NCBI RefSeq assembly: GCF_020177375.1
Contig: NZ_JAIWHV010000005.1
Coordinates: 1 to 64,000, forward strand
Origin: Saliphagus infecundisoli
Lineage (GTDB): Archaea; Halobacteriota; Halobacteria; Halobacteriales; Natrialbaceae
Reading direction: 5' to 3'
DNA: 64,000 bases
Shown: positions 43,423-51,821 of the stretch, in pieces
Numbering within the stretch: the first letter of the stretch is position 1
How the letters are laid out: each line of letters starts with the position of its first letter
Notes under the pieces: model-generated
The model's input: the letters and a program-made list of their open reading frames with translations, nothing else
Databases searched by the model: none
What the model was told of the DNA's origin: nothing
Made by a program: the position numbers and the translations under genes

Positions 43423-43428
43423 ACCGGG

Positions 43429-44109
43429 CTACCGGCCGACCATCCCCTCGAGGTCGCGGGCGACGCGGGGCGGGACCACGAGCCGGCGCGGACCCGGCAC
43501 GTACACCCCGTCGGGCTGGGCGTAGGTGAGAGAGACGATCGCCCACTCCCCCAGGTAGCGCGCGGAGATCGCCTCGACGGTGGCGAGGTCGATCGCCTCC
43601 TCCGGTTCGTAGAGATAGATCGCCCCCTCCTCGGGGTCGAGGACCCCGACCGACCGGAGGGTAGTCGAAAGCGCGACCGCGACGAGCGCAAGCGGGAGCG
43701 TGAGTGCGGCGAGGAAGTTCCCGACGCTGCCGCCGACGACGAGCACGGACAGTACCATGAACGAGCCGACGACGACGGCGCCGGCGATGGCGTCGACGGC
43801 CCGCCCGGTGTCGGTTCCTGACTCGGCCTCGGAGTCGGAGGTGCCGACGCCCGGCAGCCATCCCTCGAGGCGCTCGAGCCACACGCCGAGGTCGCCGGCG
43901 ATCGCGAGGGCGGCGATCGTGGCCGCGAGAGCCGCCAGTGCGGCGATGACGACCGGCCGGGTGCCCGTGCCGCCGGCCAGTCCGAGGAAGCGTCCGAAGA
44001 CGACGAGGACGATCGCGGCGAGGAAGGTGCCGGCGCCGAGCGCCCACAGCGCACGGATCGGGGGCGACGTCGAGGGGTCCCGTCGCCACCGGACGGTGTG
44101 GTCGTCCAT
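43429..44109 (-). CDS. Membrane protein with PH-like C-terminal domain, function unknown
   Basis: A 226-residue protein with four hydrophobic helices (about 18-38, 43-62, 95-115 and 122-142). The last ~80 residues (GVLDPEEGAIYLYEPEEAID, YLGEWAIVSLTYAQPDGVY) look soluble. ATG 44109 (MDDHTVRW) is preferred over 44136. It ends 6 nt past the convergent CNNM gene. I cannot name the family. Confidence 0.72.
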   Translation of the reverse strand: MDDHTVRWRRDPSTSPPIRALWALGAGTFLAAIVLVVFGRFLGLAGGTGTRPVVIAALAALAATIAALAIAGDLGVWLERLEGWLPGVGTSDSEAESGTDTGRAVDAIAGAVVVGSFMVLSVLVVGGSVGNFLAALTLPLALVAVALSTTLRSVGVLDPEEGAIYLYEPEEAIDLATVEAISARYLGEWAIVSLTYAQPDGVYVPGPRRLVVPPRVARDLEGMVGR

Positions 44110-44154
44110 GGTCGGTACGGGGTGCCGATCGGCCAAAGGCCGTTCGGTTCCGCC

Positions 44155-45345
44155 TCAGAACAGGAGGAGGGAGACGAGGGTGTAGCCGAGATAGGAGAGG
44201 CCGAACGAGATCGCAAGCGAGAGCACCCACGCGAGGACGGTGTATGCCATCTTGCGGCCGCTGACGCCTCCGCCGGCGCCGGCGGCGGCGTAGCCGCTCC
44301 CGATGATCGAGCTGACGATGATCTCGTTGAACGAGACGGGGATGCCGTAGAGGACGGCGATCTGGGCGATCGCAAACGAGGGGATCAACGCGGCGATCGA
44401 CCGCCGGGGGCCCAGCGAGGAGTAGTCCTGGGCGATCGCCTTGATCATCCGGGGCGCGCCGGTCCACGACCCCACGAGCAGGCCGACGCCGCCGCCGACC
44501 AGCAGCGCCAGCAGGGGAAGCCCGAGGTCGCCCGACAGCGGGATCAGCGGGCCGATCGCGAGCCCGACCTGGCTCCCGCCCGCCGAGAAGGCGACGAGCG
44601 CGCCGAGCGCTAATAAGAAATGGCGCTGGCCCCGATCGACGTCGGCCCGCAGGTCGGCGGCGAGGACGACCGCCCAGAGCGCCATCACGGCGACCGTCAC
44701 GAGCGCCGGACCCAGCAGCGAGGGGCCGCCGAGGCCGCCGCCGGCGGCGACGGCGATCGAGGCCCCGCCGTCGCCCGAGCCCAGCACCGCGAACTCGATG
44801 TTGGCGACGATCGCGCCGACGAGGGCGGCGAGGCCGACGACGGTGTAGCGTTCGGGGATCTCCACGTCTCGCAGGAGGCGAGCGATCGAGTAGGCGATCC
44901 CGCCGCCGGCGAAGGGGGTAAGGACCCACAGGGTTCCGATCTCCCGGTACTTCGCCCACGCCGGGTCCCCACCCATCGCCAGTCCGACGCCGACTACCGC
45001 ACCCGTCACCGTAAACGCCGTCGCTATCGGGTAGCCCGCGAAGACGCCGGTCGCGACCAGGGCGGCGGCGACCGTGAGCCCGATCGTCGCCGCCTCCGGG
45101 GAGAGGACGACGCCGCCGATCAGGTCGCGCCCGACCGCCTCGCTGACGTTCGCACCCTGGAGGACCGCCCCCGCAAAGCCAAGCAGGCCGACGATAAAGC
45201 CCGCCCGCATCACCGAGATCGCGTTCGCGCCGACGGCGGGGGCGAACGGCGTCGAGCCGGACGAGCCGGCGCCGATCGCCCACGCCATGAAGAGGCTGGC
45301 GCCGGCGGCCACGAGGAAGGTTCCGAGCGTCGCGACGTCGACCAT
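44155..45345 (-). CDS. Inorganic phosphate transporter, PiT family
   Basis: A 396-residue membrane protein with about ten hydrophobic helices and two PiT signature repeats: FAPAVGANAISVMRAGFIVG with AGAVLQGANVSEAV in the first half, and YGIPVSFNEIIVSSIIGSG near the C-terminus. It probably couples phosphate uptake to Na+ or H+. Since a PhoU-like regulator is also in this window (15.1 kb), phosphate control is a plausible link but they are not adjacent. ATG 45345 is used; the longer frame to 45465 has no transporter sequence. Confidence 0.9.
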   Translation of the reverse strand: MVDVATLGTFLVAAGASLFMAWAIGAGSSGSTPFAPAVGANAISVMRAGFIVGLLGFAGAVLQGANVSEAVGRDLIGGVVLSPEAATIGLTVAAALVATGVFAGYPIATAFTVTGAVVGVGLAMGGDPAWAKYREIGTLWVLTPFAGGGIAYSIARLLRDVEIPERYTVVGLAALVGAIVANIEFAVLGSGDGGASIAVAAGGGLGGPSLLGPALVTVAVMALWAVVLAADLRADVDRGQRHFLLALGALVAFSAGGSQVGLAIGPLIPLSGDLGLPLLALLVGGGVGLLVGSWTGAPRMIKAIAQDYSSLGPRRSIAALIPSFAIAQIAVLYGIPVSFNEIIVSSIIGSGYAAAGAGGGVSGRKMAYTVLAWVLSLAISFGLSYLGYTLVSLLLF

Positions 45346-45496
45346 CTGTGTGTCGGTTGCCCGCGGGCCTACAAGTGTGTGCCGACCTGGGGACGAGGCG
45401 CCGTCCCGCCGAGTGCCGGCGTGTGGGTCATGAGAGCGAGCAACGGCCACGAACCGGACCCTCAACTACTAAGGAGTTGCTCCCGGAGTAGTAGCC

Positions 45497-46519
45497 ATGG
45501 ATCCGACCGACCGAATCGACAGACGACGGTATCTGGCACTGGCCGGTGCCGCGGGCGCGATCGGGATCGCCGGCTGTCTCGAGGACGCCGGCGGAAACGG
45601 CAACGGCAATGGAAACGGGAACGGCAACGGCAACGGCAACGGAGACGGCGGGGACGGAAACGAGACGGAGGAGACGGAAACGGACGAAGAGACGGCGGAC
45701 AACGAGACCGACGGCAACGCAACCGGCAACGAGACGGAGACGACGGACAACGAAACCGCCGGCAACGAGAGCGACGACAACGCGACTGACGGTGCTGACA
45801 ACGAAACCGACGGCAACGAGACGGCCGGCGAGGGTGGCCGCGAGATCGTCGCCGGCACCGCCTCGGGCTTCCCGCCGTTCGAGATGGTCCAGGAGGGCGA
45901 ACTCGTCGGCTTCGACATCGACCTCCTCGAGGCGGTCGTCGACGAGACCGAGTACGAACTCACGGGGTGGGAGGACCTCGAGTTCGACTCGCTCCAGCCG
46001 GCGCTCCAGAACGGGAACATCGACGTCATCGCGGCGGCGATGACGATCACCGAGGAGCGCCAGGAGTCGGTCGCGTTCAGCGACCCCTACTACAGCGCCG
46101 ACCAGTCGGTGCTGGTCGCAGAAGACGCGGAGTTTCAGCCCGAGGAGCTGGCGGATCTCGAGGACCGCGAGATCGGCGCCCAGTCGGGAACGACCGGCGA
46201 GACCGTCGTCAACGAGGACCTGATCGACGAGGGGCTGATCGGGGACGACCAGTACACCTCCTTCGACAACTACGTCCTCGCAGTCGAGGACCTAGAGCGG
46301 GGACTGATCGACGCGGTCGTCCTCGACGAGCCGGTCGGGGAGACCTTCCAGGCCGACCGCGCCGTCGAGGTCGCGTTCGTCTTCGAGACCGGCGAGGAGT
46401 ACGCCTTCGCCGTCCGCCAGGACGACGGGGACCTCCAGACCGCCTTGAGCGACGGGATCGCCGCCGTCGAGGAGGCGAGCGACCTCGAGGAAATCACCCG
46501 CGAGTGGTTCGGCGAATAG
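45497..46519 (+). CDS. Amino-acid ABC transporter substrate-binding lipoprotein
   Basis: A 340-residue extracellular solute-binding protein (type 2, polar amino acid). A Tat signal (RRRYLALAGAAG, residues 9-20) leads to a lipobox AGC with Cys27. Residues 33-48 are eight Gly-Asn repeats, and residues up to about 115 are Asn/Glu/Thr-rich with about nine N-x-S/T sequons, a likely N-glycosylated tether. The binding domain then runs AGTASGFPPFEMVQEGELVGF, GFDIDLLEAV, MTITEERQESVAFSDPY. A TATA-like CTACTAAGG near 45466-45474 is about 27 bp before the ATG. It heads a four-gene importer operon. Confidence 0.92.
   Translation: MDPTDRIDRRRYLALAGAAGAIGIAGCLEDAGGNGNGNGNGNGNGNGNGDGGDGNETEETETDEETADNETDGNATGNETETTDNETAGNESDDNATDGADNETDGNETAGEGGREIVAGTASGFPPFEMVQEGELVGFDIDLLEAVVDETEYELTGWEDLEFDSLQPALQNGNIDVIAAAMTITEERQESVAFSDPYYSADQSVLVAEDAEFQPEELADLEDREIGAQSGTTGETVVNEDLIDEGLIGDDQYTSFDNYVLAVEDLERGLIDAVVLDEPVGETFQADRAVEVAFVFETGEEYAFAVRQDDGDLQTALSDGIAAVEEASDLEEITREWFGE
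45593..45640 (+). repeat. Gly-Asn coding hexanucleotide repeat (8 units)
   Basis: Eight near-identical six-base units (GGC/GGA/GGG followed by AAC or AAT) encode (Gly-Asn)8 directly after the lipobox region of the substrate-binding protein. Synonymous differences between units show it is not a fresh slippage product, but unit number could still vary between strains. Confidence 0.75.
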
Positions 46520-46522
46520 GGG

Positions 46523-47359
46523 ATGGAGGCGCTTCTGGCACCCGTCGAGACGGTCGCGGCATTCCCGCTCCCGGAACTTGCCGTCGCCGTGCCGAGCGAG
46601 GAGGCGGTCGCCGAGGTCCTCGGCGAGGACTGGGCGTTCGTCTATCGCAACCGGTGGCACCTGCTCGGCGGAGCCGCGGTGACGGTCGCGCTGACAGCGA
46701 CGAGCCTCCTGCTCGGATTTCTCGCGGGCTTTCCCGCGGGAGCGATCGAAACCTACGGCTCGGGCTACTCCCGATCTCTCGTCCGAAAGCTCGGCGTCCT
46801 CCTGCGGGGGACCCCGATCCTCGTCATCATGATCTACGCCTTCTTCGTGTTGCCGATCGGGATCGTCGTCGGCCCGGTCGTCGCGGTCCTCGAGGGGCTC
46901 GATTCCCTGCTCGCGCCGACGCCGCTTGCGGTCCCGGCGGTCGGCGAGGCGTTCGTCGCCGCGACGATCGCGCTGGGGCTGCGCAGCGCGGCCTACCAGT
47001 CCCAGATCTTCCGGGGGGCCCTGGCGAGCGTCGGCGAGGGCCAGATGCGGGCCGCCCGGTCGGTCGGGATGAGTAGGTTGGGAGCGATCAGACACGTGAT
47101 CGTCCCCCAGGCGCTGCGCCGGAGCGTTCCGGGCTTTCAAAACGAGTTCACCATCGTCCTGAAAGACACCTCGATCGCCTTCGCGATCGGGCTGGGCGAA
47201 CTCCTCAAACGGAGCAACGACCTCTTTACCCAGCAGACGACCGCGGTACTGGAGATCATTCTCGCGGCGAGCCTGATCTACTTCGTGCTCACCTTCGGGA
47301 CGAACCGCGGCCTCGACTACGCCAGCGAGCGCTACGCGATCCCGGGTGAGGGAACGTGA
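46523..47359 (+). CDS. Amino-acid ABC transporter permease (HisQM type)
   Basis: A 278-residue permease with five or six membrane helices and the cytoplasmic EAA loop QMRAARSVGMSRLGAIRHV followed by PQALRRSVPGFQNEF, where it docks on the ATPase. GTPILVIMIYAFFVLP is the typical mid-helix. It starts 3 nt after the binding-protein stop and overlaps the ATPase start (GTGA). Confidence 0.92.
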   Translation: MEALLAPVETVAAFPLPELAVAVPSEEAVAEVLGEDWAFVYRNRWHLLGGAAVTVALTATSLLLGFLAGFPAGAIETYGSGYSRSLVRKLGVLLRGTPILVIMIYAFFVLPIGIVVGPVVAVLEGLDSLLAPTPLAVPAVGEAFVAATIALGLRSAAYQSQIFRGALASVGEGQMRAARSVGMSRLGAIRHVIVPQALRRSVPGFQNEFTIVLKDTSIAFAIGLGELLKRSNDLFTQQTTAVLEIILAASLIYFVLTFGTNRGLDYASERYAIPGEGT

Positions 47360-48138
47360 GCCGGGAGACGGCGGGGACGGCGGACGACCGCGAGCCCGGA
47401 ACGGACCCCCTCCTGCGCATCGAGGACGTCCGGAAGTCCTACGGCAGCGAGGAGGTGCTCCGAGACGTCTCGATGACGGTCGATCGGGGCGACGTCGAGG
47501 TGCTCGTCGGCCCCAGCGGGAGCGGGAAATCGACCCTGCTGCAGTGTATCAACCGACTGACCGAGGTCGATTCCGGACGGATCTTCCTCGAGGACCTCGA
47601 GATCACGGCGCCCGAAACGGATCCCAACGAGGTCCGAGGGCGCATCGGGATGGTGTTTCAGGACATCAACCTCTTTACCCATCTCACCGCCCGCAAGAAC
47701 GTCACGCTCGGCCTGGAGAAAGTGCGGGGGATGGACCGAGAGGAGGCCCGACTGCGGGCCGACGAGGAACTCGACCGCGTCGGGCTGGCGGATCAGGCCG
47801 ACTCCTACCCCGCACAGCTCTCTGGCGGGCAGAAACAGCGCGTCGGGATCGCCCGCGCGCTCGCGATGGACCCCGAACTGATGCTGTTCGACGAGCCCAC
47901 GAGCGCGCTCGACCCCGAACTCAGCAACGAGGTGCTCGCGGTGATGGAGCAGCTCGTCGAGGAGGGGATGACAATGGTCGTCGTCACCCACGAGATGCGC
48001 TTCGCCCGCGGTGGCGCGACGGGAATCACCTTCCTCGACGAGGGAGAGATCGTCGAGCGCGGCCCACCGGAGACGCTCTTCGAGAACCCCGACCACGAAC
48101 GGACCGCACGCTTCTTCGAGAGCATCCGCCATGACTGA
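47356..48138 (+). CDS. Amino-acid ABC transporter ATP-binding protein
   Basis: A 260-residue GlnQ/HisP-type ATPase with Walker A GPSGSGKST, signature LSGGQKQRVGIARALAM, Walker B LMLFDEPTSALDPE and H-loop VVTHEMRFAR. It begins with GTG 47356 overlapping the permease stop by 4 nt and ends with an 8-nt overlap into the second permease, so the four subunits are tightly coupled. Confidence 0.95.
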   Translation: MSRETAGTADDREPGTDPLLRIEDVRKSYGSEEVLRDVSMTVDRGDVEVLVGPSGSGKSTLLQCINRLTEVDSGRIFLEDLEITAPETDPNEVRGRIGMVFQDINLFTHLTARKNVTLGLEKVRGMDREEARLRADEELDRVGLADQADSYPAQLSGGQKQRVGIARALAMDPELMLFDEPTSALDPELSNEVLAVMEQLVEEGMTMVVVTHEMRFARGGATGITFLDEGEIVERGPPETLFENPDHERTARFFESIRHD

Positions 48139-49099
48139 CCGTCCGGATCTCGGCTGGCTCCTGACCATCGTCGCGGCCGTCGCCTTCTGGGGTTGGCTCC
48201 TCTCGCGGTGGGCGACGGACTGGCTGCTCGCCCCCCTGGGGATCGGCCCCGGCCGCGGCGAGAACTACCTCTCGCCGGCCCCCCTCGAGGACGCCGCCGG
48301 GACGTTCGAGGGGACGGCGGCCGCGGTCGGTCCGCTCCGGGTTCGGGTCGATCCCATCGCGACGGTTCTCGACGGCGCGGCGCTGGCGGTCGAGGTCGCC
48401 CCCGTGCTCGCCGACGGCGCCTGGCACACGATCGTGCTGACGGCGGTGAGCCTCCTGCTTGGGCTGGCGATCGCCGTCCCCCTCGCGGTCGTGCGCGTCT
48501 ACGGCGGCCCCTTCGCCTGGTTCGCGCTTCTCTACACCGAGTTGATCCGGGGGACGCCGCTGCTCGCCCAGCTGTTCGTCCTCTACTACGGCCTCGATCT
48601 CGCGGTCTGGCTCAACGACGTCGACGTCGTCGGCCGGGGGTTCGTCCCCGAGTACGCCTTCTGGATCGCGATCATCGGCTTTACCATCAACGGCTCGGCC
48701 TACCAGGCCGAGTACATCCGGGGTGCCTTGGAGAGCGTCGACGAGGGCCAGTTGACCGCGGCGCGGGCGGTCGGGCTCTCGAAATCGGAGGGGATCAGGT
48801 ACGTCGTCCTCCCCCAGACGCTCCGGTACGCGATCCCCGCCTGGACGAACGAACTCGTCTACCTCATCAAGTACTCCTCGCTTGCGGGCTTCATCACGGT
48901 GCCCGAACTCTACTACCGCGCGAGCCGGATCGCCTCGACGACCCTCGAGTACACCCCGGTCTTCACGCTGCTCGCGCTCGTCTACATCGGCCTCGTGCTG
49001 ACGGCGACCGACGCGATGGGCCGGCTGGAACGTCGCGTCGCGGTGCCGGGGCTGGGCGGTGGCGAGGGGCGCCAGCAGGCCCGGACCGAGGGCGAGTAA
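48131..49099 (+). CDS. Second amino-acid ABC transporter permease
   Basis: A 322-residue permease with a longer extracytoplasmic N-terminal region (about 25-95, GPGRGENYLSPAPLEDA and onward) than its partner. Core helices contain TELIRGTPLLAQLFVLYYG and the EAA loop GQLTAARAVGLSKSEGIRYV then PQTLRYAIPAWTNE. With the first permease it would form the membrane heterodimer. It ends 31 nt before the convergent DUF5828 gene. Confidence 0.9.
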   Translation: MTDRPDLGWLLTIVAAVAFWGWLLSRWATDWLLAPLGIGPGRGENYLSPAPLEDAAGTFEGTAAAVGPLRVRVDPIATVLDGAALAVEVAPVLADGAWHTIVLTAVSLLLGLAIAVPLAVVRVYGGPFAWFALLYTELIRGTPLLAQLFVLYYGLDLAVWLNDVDVVGRGFVPEYAFWIAIIGFTINGSAYQAEYIRGALESVDEGQLTAARAVGLSKSEGIRYVVLPQTLRYAIPAWTNELVYLIKYSSLAGFITVPELYYRASRIASTTLEYTPVFTLLALVYIGLVLTATDAMGRLERRVAVPGLGGGEGRQQARTEGE

Positions 49100-49129
49100 A
49101 CGGGTCAGTCGGCCACGACGGGTCGACCG

Positions 49130-49846
49130 TCAGTTCGTCGTCGACCGGGAGTTGTCCTCGGGTTCCGGCGGGGGTTCGGCGCCCTCGATGGCCTCGGCGG
49201 CCGTCGTGTCCTTTGGCGTCTCGACGTGCCAGCGGTCGACGTCGTCCTCGTACTCCTCTAAGATCCCCGAGACGTCGTCCTTCAAGACGTCGTCGTTGAT
49301 GTTGACCTCGAAGACGAACGACTCGCCCTCCTCGCGGGCCGACTGCTGGACGTTGGCGCTGATGAGTTCGTTGTCGAAGTAGTAGGGGGCGAGCTGGGTC
49401 ATCACCTTCCGGTAGACGGTGTCCTCGACCTGCCGGATCGCCTTTCGGCTCGCCGAGTCCGCGGCGCGGGCGACGTAGTCGATCGACTCCCGCCAGTTGC
49501 CGACGGCGTCCTCGCGGTCGTCCTCCTCGATGGCCTCGTAGGACTCCGAGAGCTTCTCGCCTGCGGTCTGGAGGTCCTCGTCGGGCTTCTTGCCCGCCTT
49601 CTCGCCTCTGCCCTCCCCGACGCTGGCCTGATCGGCGGTCTTCTCGTTGACATCGCTCTCTAAGGTCTCGTGGGCCTTCGGGCGCCACTCCTCCCACTCG
49701 TCGAACGCGCGAGCGAAACGGGCACCGTAGTCGGCGTCCGGGTCGTCGGCGCCGGCCTCCCGAAGGGCCTGCGTGACCCGTTCGCCGTGTTCGACGACCG
49801 CTCCCCAGTCGCCGCGAACCTCGAACCCGGAGATGCTCTCTTGCAT
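49130..49846 (-). CDS. DUF5828 family protein
   Basis: A 238-residue, very acidic haloarchaeal protein beginning MQESISGFEVRGDWGAVVE. The middle (SYEAIEEDDREDAVGNWRE) and the segment DSASRKAIRQVEDTVYRKVM are helical; the later part reads ISANVQQSAREEGESFVFE and FEVNINDDVLKD, suggesting an alpha/beta domain. The function is not known to me. A TATA-like CTTTATACG at 49876-49884 (minus strand) lies upstream. Confidence 0.78.
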   Translation of the reverse strand: MQESISGFEVRGDWGAVVEHGERVTQALREAGADDPDADYGARFARAFDEWEEWRPKAHETLESDVNEKTADQASVGEGRGEKAGKKPDEDLQTAGEKLSESYEAIEEDDREDAVGNWRESIDYVARAADSASRKAIRQVEDTVYRKVMTQLAPYYFDNELISANVQQSAREEGESFVFEVNINDDVLKDDVSGILEEYEDDVDRWHVETPKDTTAAEAIEGAEPPPEPEDNSRSTTN

Positions 49847-49910
49847 TCGGCTGGAACGGTGGTATGAGCCCGACCCGTATAAAGCTCTCCGCTACGAGTC
49901 CAAGCCCCGA

Positions 49911-50117
49911 CTACTCGCTCGTCACGACGTAGGTGAGGACGACGAGCACGAGCGCGAACGCGACGACCCGCCCCCAGGAGAAGGTGGTGAGCCCGGCGAA
50001 CGCCGAGAGCCACAGCAGGAGGGCGGCGAAGGCAGTGGAGAGCGCGACGTTGAGGGCGAACAACACCGCGGGGTGGCCCGAGGAGGAGTCGAGTCCCTCG
50101 GAGAGGTCGCCGCTCAT
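49911..50117 (-). CDS. Small two-helix membrane protein
   Basis: A 68-residue protein with helices at about 17-40 (AVLFALNVALSTAFAALLLW) and 47-66 (WGRVVAFALVLVVLTYVVTS). It lies between the metallochaperone and DUF5828 genes on the same strand. I do not recognise a function. Confidence 0.68.
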   Translation of the reverse strand: MSGDLSEGLDSSSGHPAVLFALNVALSTAFAALLLWLSAFAGLTTFSWGRVVAFALVLVVLTYVVTSE

Positions 50118-50158
50118 GCCCCGAGCGTTCTCCGCGATCCGACTTAAGGATACCCCGG

Positions 50159-51358
50159 CTACGCCCGGAGTACGGCCCGCTCGCCCTGCTCGGTCGGGAA
50201 CGGATCCTCGCCGCCGGCGCTCTCGCCGTCCTCGAGAAGGCAGGCGTCGATCGCGTCCTCGAGCGCCGCCCCGTCGAGATCGGTCCCGAGACAGACCAGC
50301 TCCGTCCGGCGGTCTCCATAGTCGTCGTCCCAGGGGAGGTCGGGGTGGTTCTCCCGGTAGAGCTCCCGCCGGGACCGGGGAAGCGAGGCGATCCACGGAC
50401 CCTCGCCAACCGCCGAAACCGACCGACCCGCGAGGCTAGCATAGATCGCGAGCTCGTCGCGGCCGGCGAGCCAGCAGACGCCCTTCGCCCGGACGACCTC
50501 GAGATCTCGAAGGAAGTCTGCGAACCGCGCAGGGTCGAGCGGCCGGCGGCGCCGGAGGACGTGGCTCTCGACGCCGTAGACCGTTTCGGGCGAGCGGTGG
50601 TCGTGGCTCGCGTGGTCGGCGTGGCCGCCCGGGTCGTGGTCCGCGTGGCCGCCGTGGCCCCCACCGCCCTCGAGGGCGCGCTGCCAGCCCGCGAGTTCGC
50701 CGAGCGCGTCGGGATCGAACCGGGCCGCGAACAGCCGGTCGGGGTCGATCTCCGAGTAGGTCGTCCGGACGACCGCCGCGTCGGGCTGGAGGCCGAAGAC
50801 GATCGCCTCGAGATGTTCGAGTTCCGAGTCCTCAAGGAGGTCGCACTTGTTCAGGAGGACGAGGTTGCTCACCTCGATCTGTTCGATCAGCAGGTCGGCG
50901 AGCGGGCGGTCGGTCGCGTCGGGCGGCGTCTCCCGCTCGAGGGTTTCTCCCGAAAGAGTCTCGGCGAGGACGGCACTGTCGACGACGGTCACGAGCGAGG
51001 CGACCTCGAAGCGGGCGGCGGCGTCGCCGGCGGTGAAGAGGCGGGCGACCGGCGCAGGCTCGCTGATCCCCGAGGACTCGACGACGAGGTGGTCGAACTC
51101 GTAGCCGTCGGCGAGGCCTCTGACTGCGGTGGCGAGGTCGTCCCGGAGCTCACAGCAGATACAGCCGTTCGAGAGCTCGGCGATCCCCTCGCTCGGGAGG
51201 CGCCGTTCGAGCAGGGAGGCGTCGACGTTGACCTCGCCCATGTCGTTGACCAGCACCGCGAGCCGGCGGTCGGCGGTCTCGAGGAGGTGGTTCAACAGGG
51301 TGGTCTTGCCCGCCCCCAGGTTCCCGCTGACGACGGTCACGGGGATCGAATCCGACAT
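50159..51358 (-). CDS. CobW/COG0523 GTPase metallochaperone with His-rich loop
   Basis: A 399-residue G3E GTPase. Walker A is SGNLGAGKTTLLNHLLE, the metal motif CxCC is Cys66-x-Cys68-Cys69 (NGCICCEL), and NKCDLLED gives nucleotide specificity. Residues 231-255 are a His/Asp/Gly-rich loop (GGHADHDPGGHADHASHDH) likely to hold Zn2+ or another metal, followed by the CobW C-terminal domain. It probably delivers zinc (or cobalt) to a target enzyme. No metal-uptake gene is adjacent; the divergent neighbour is an unknown protein. Confidence 0.9.
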   Translation of the reverse strand: MSDSIPVTVVSGNLGAGKTTLLNHLLETADRRLAVLVNDMGEVNVDASLLERRLPSEGIAELSNGCICCELRDDLATAVRGLADGYEFDHLVVESSGISEPAPVARLFTAGDAAARFEVASLVTVVDSAVLAETLSGETLERETPPDATDRPLADLLIEQIEVSNLVLLNKCDLLEDSELEHLEAIVFGLQPDAAVVRTTYSEIDPDRLFAARFDPDALGELAGWQRALEGGGGHGGHADHDPGGHADHASHDHRSPETVYGVESHVLRRRRPLDPARFADFLRDLEVVRAKGVCWLAGRDELAIYASLAGRSVSAVGEGPWIASLPRSRRELYRENHPDLPWDDDYGDRRTELVCLGTDLDGAALEDAIDACLLEDGESAGGEDPFPTEQGERAVLRA

Positions 51359-51486
51359 GGCGGTCGGTTACGGCTGCGTGGTGAAAACCGGCCCGGTCGT
51401 TCGTGAGGTTCCCGCGGACTGCCGGCGGGCCGGTCCGGTTCGGCGGTTGGCGACATTCTTTTGGCCGCGCCGTGAAACCGACCCAC

Positions 51487-51759
51487 ATGGCGATCGCCGA
51501 CCGGATCGCAGCCTACAGGGAACGCCTCGAGGCCTGGCTCGAGGCCCGCTTCGGCGGGACCGTCGCCGAAGAGTGGGCCAGAGGGCTCTACCATGGGATG
51601 GTCTCGCATCCGGCCTACGAGAAGATCGAGTTCGAGGCCGAGGACCGCGAGGACGCGTTCATGCTCGCCTGCTTCCCCGACGCCTTCGGCATCCCGAGTC
51701 CCGTCTCCTATTACACCGCCGAACTGCTCCCCTACCTCGAGGACGAGTACGAGGCCTAG
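51487..51759 (+). CDS. Small acidic haloarchaeal protein, function unknown
   Basis: A 90-residue protein beginning MAIADRIAAYRERLEAWLEARF, with helical propensity throughout, a single Cys (LACFPDAFGIPSP) and several aromatic residues. It has no motif I recognise. It lies 62 nt before an ArsA-type ATPase on the same strand and 128 bp from the divergent CobW gene. Confidence 0.65.
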   Translation: MAIADRIAAYRERLEAWLEARFGGTVAEEWARGLYHGMVSHPAYEKIEFEAEDREDAFMLACFPDAFGIPSPVSYYTAELLPYLEDEYEA

Positions 51760-51821
51760 CAGCGCCGGATGTGGGACCGGAGTTCGATGTTAGAACGGAA
51801 GGGCCGCCAGCATCACCTCTG

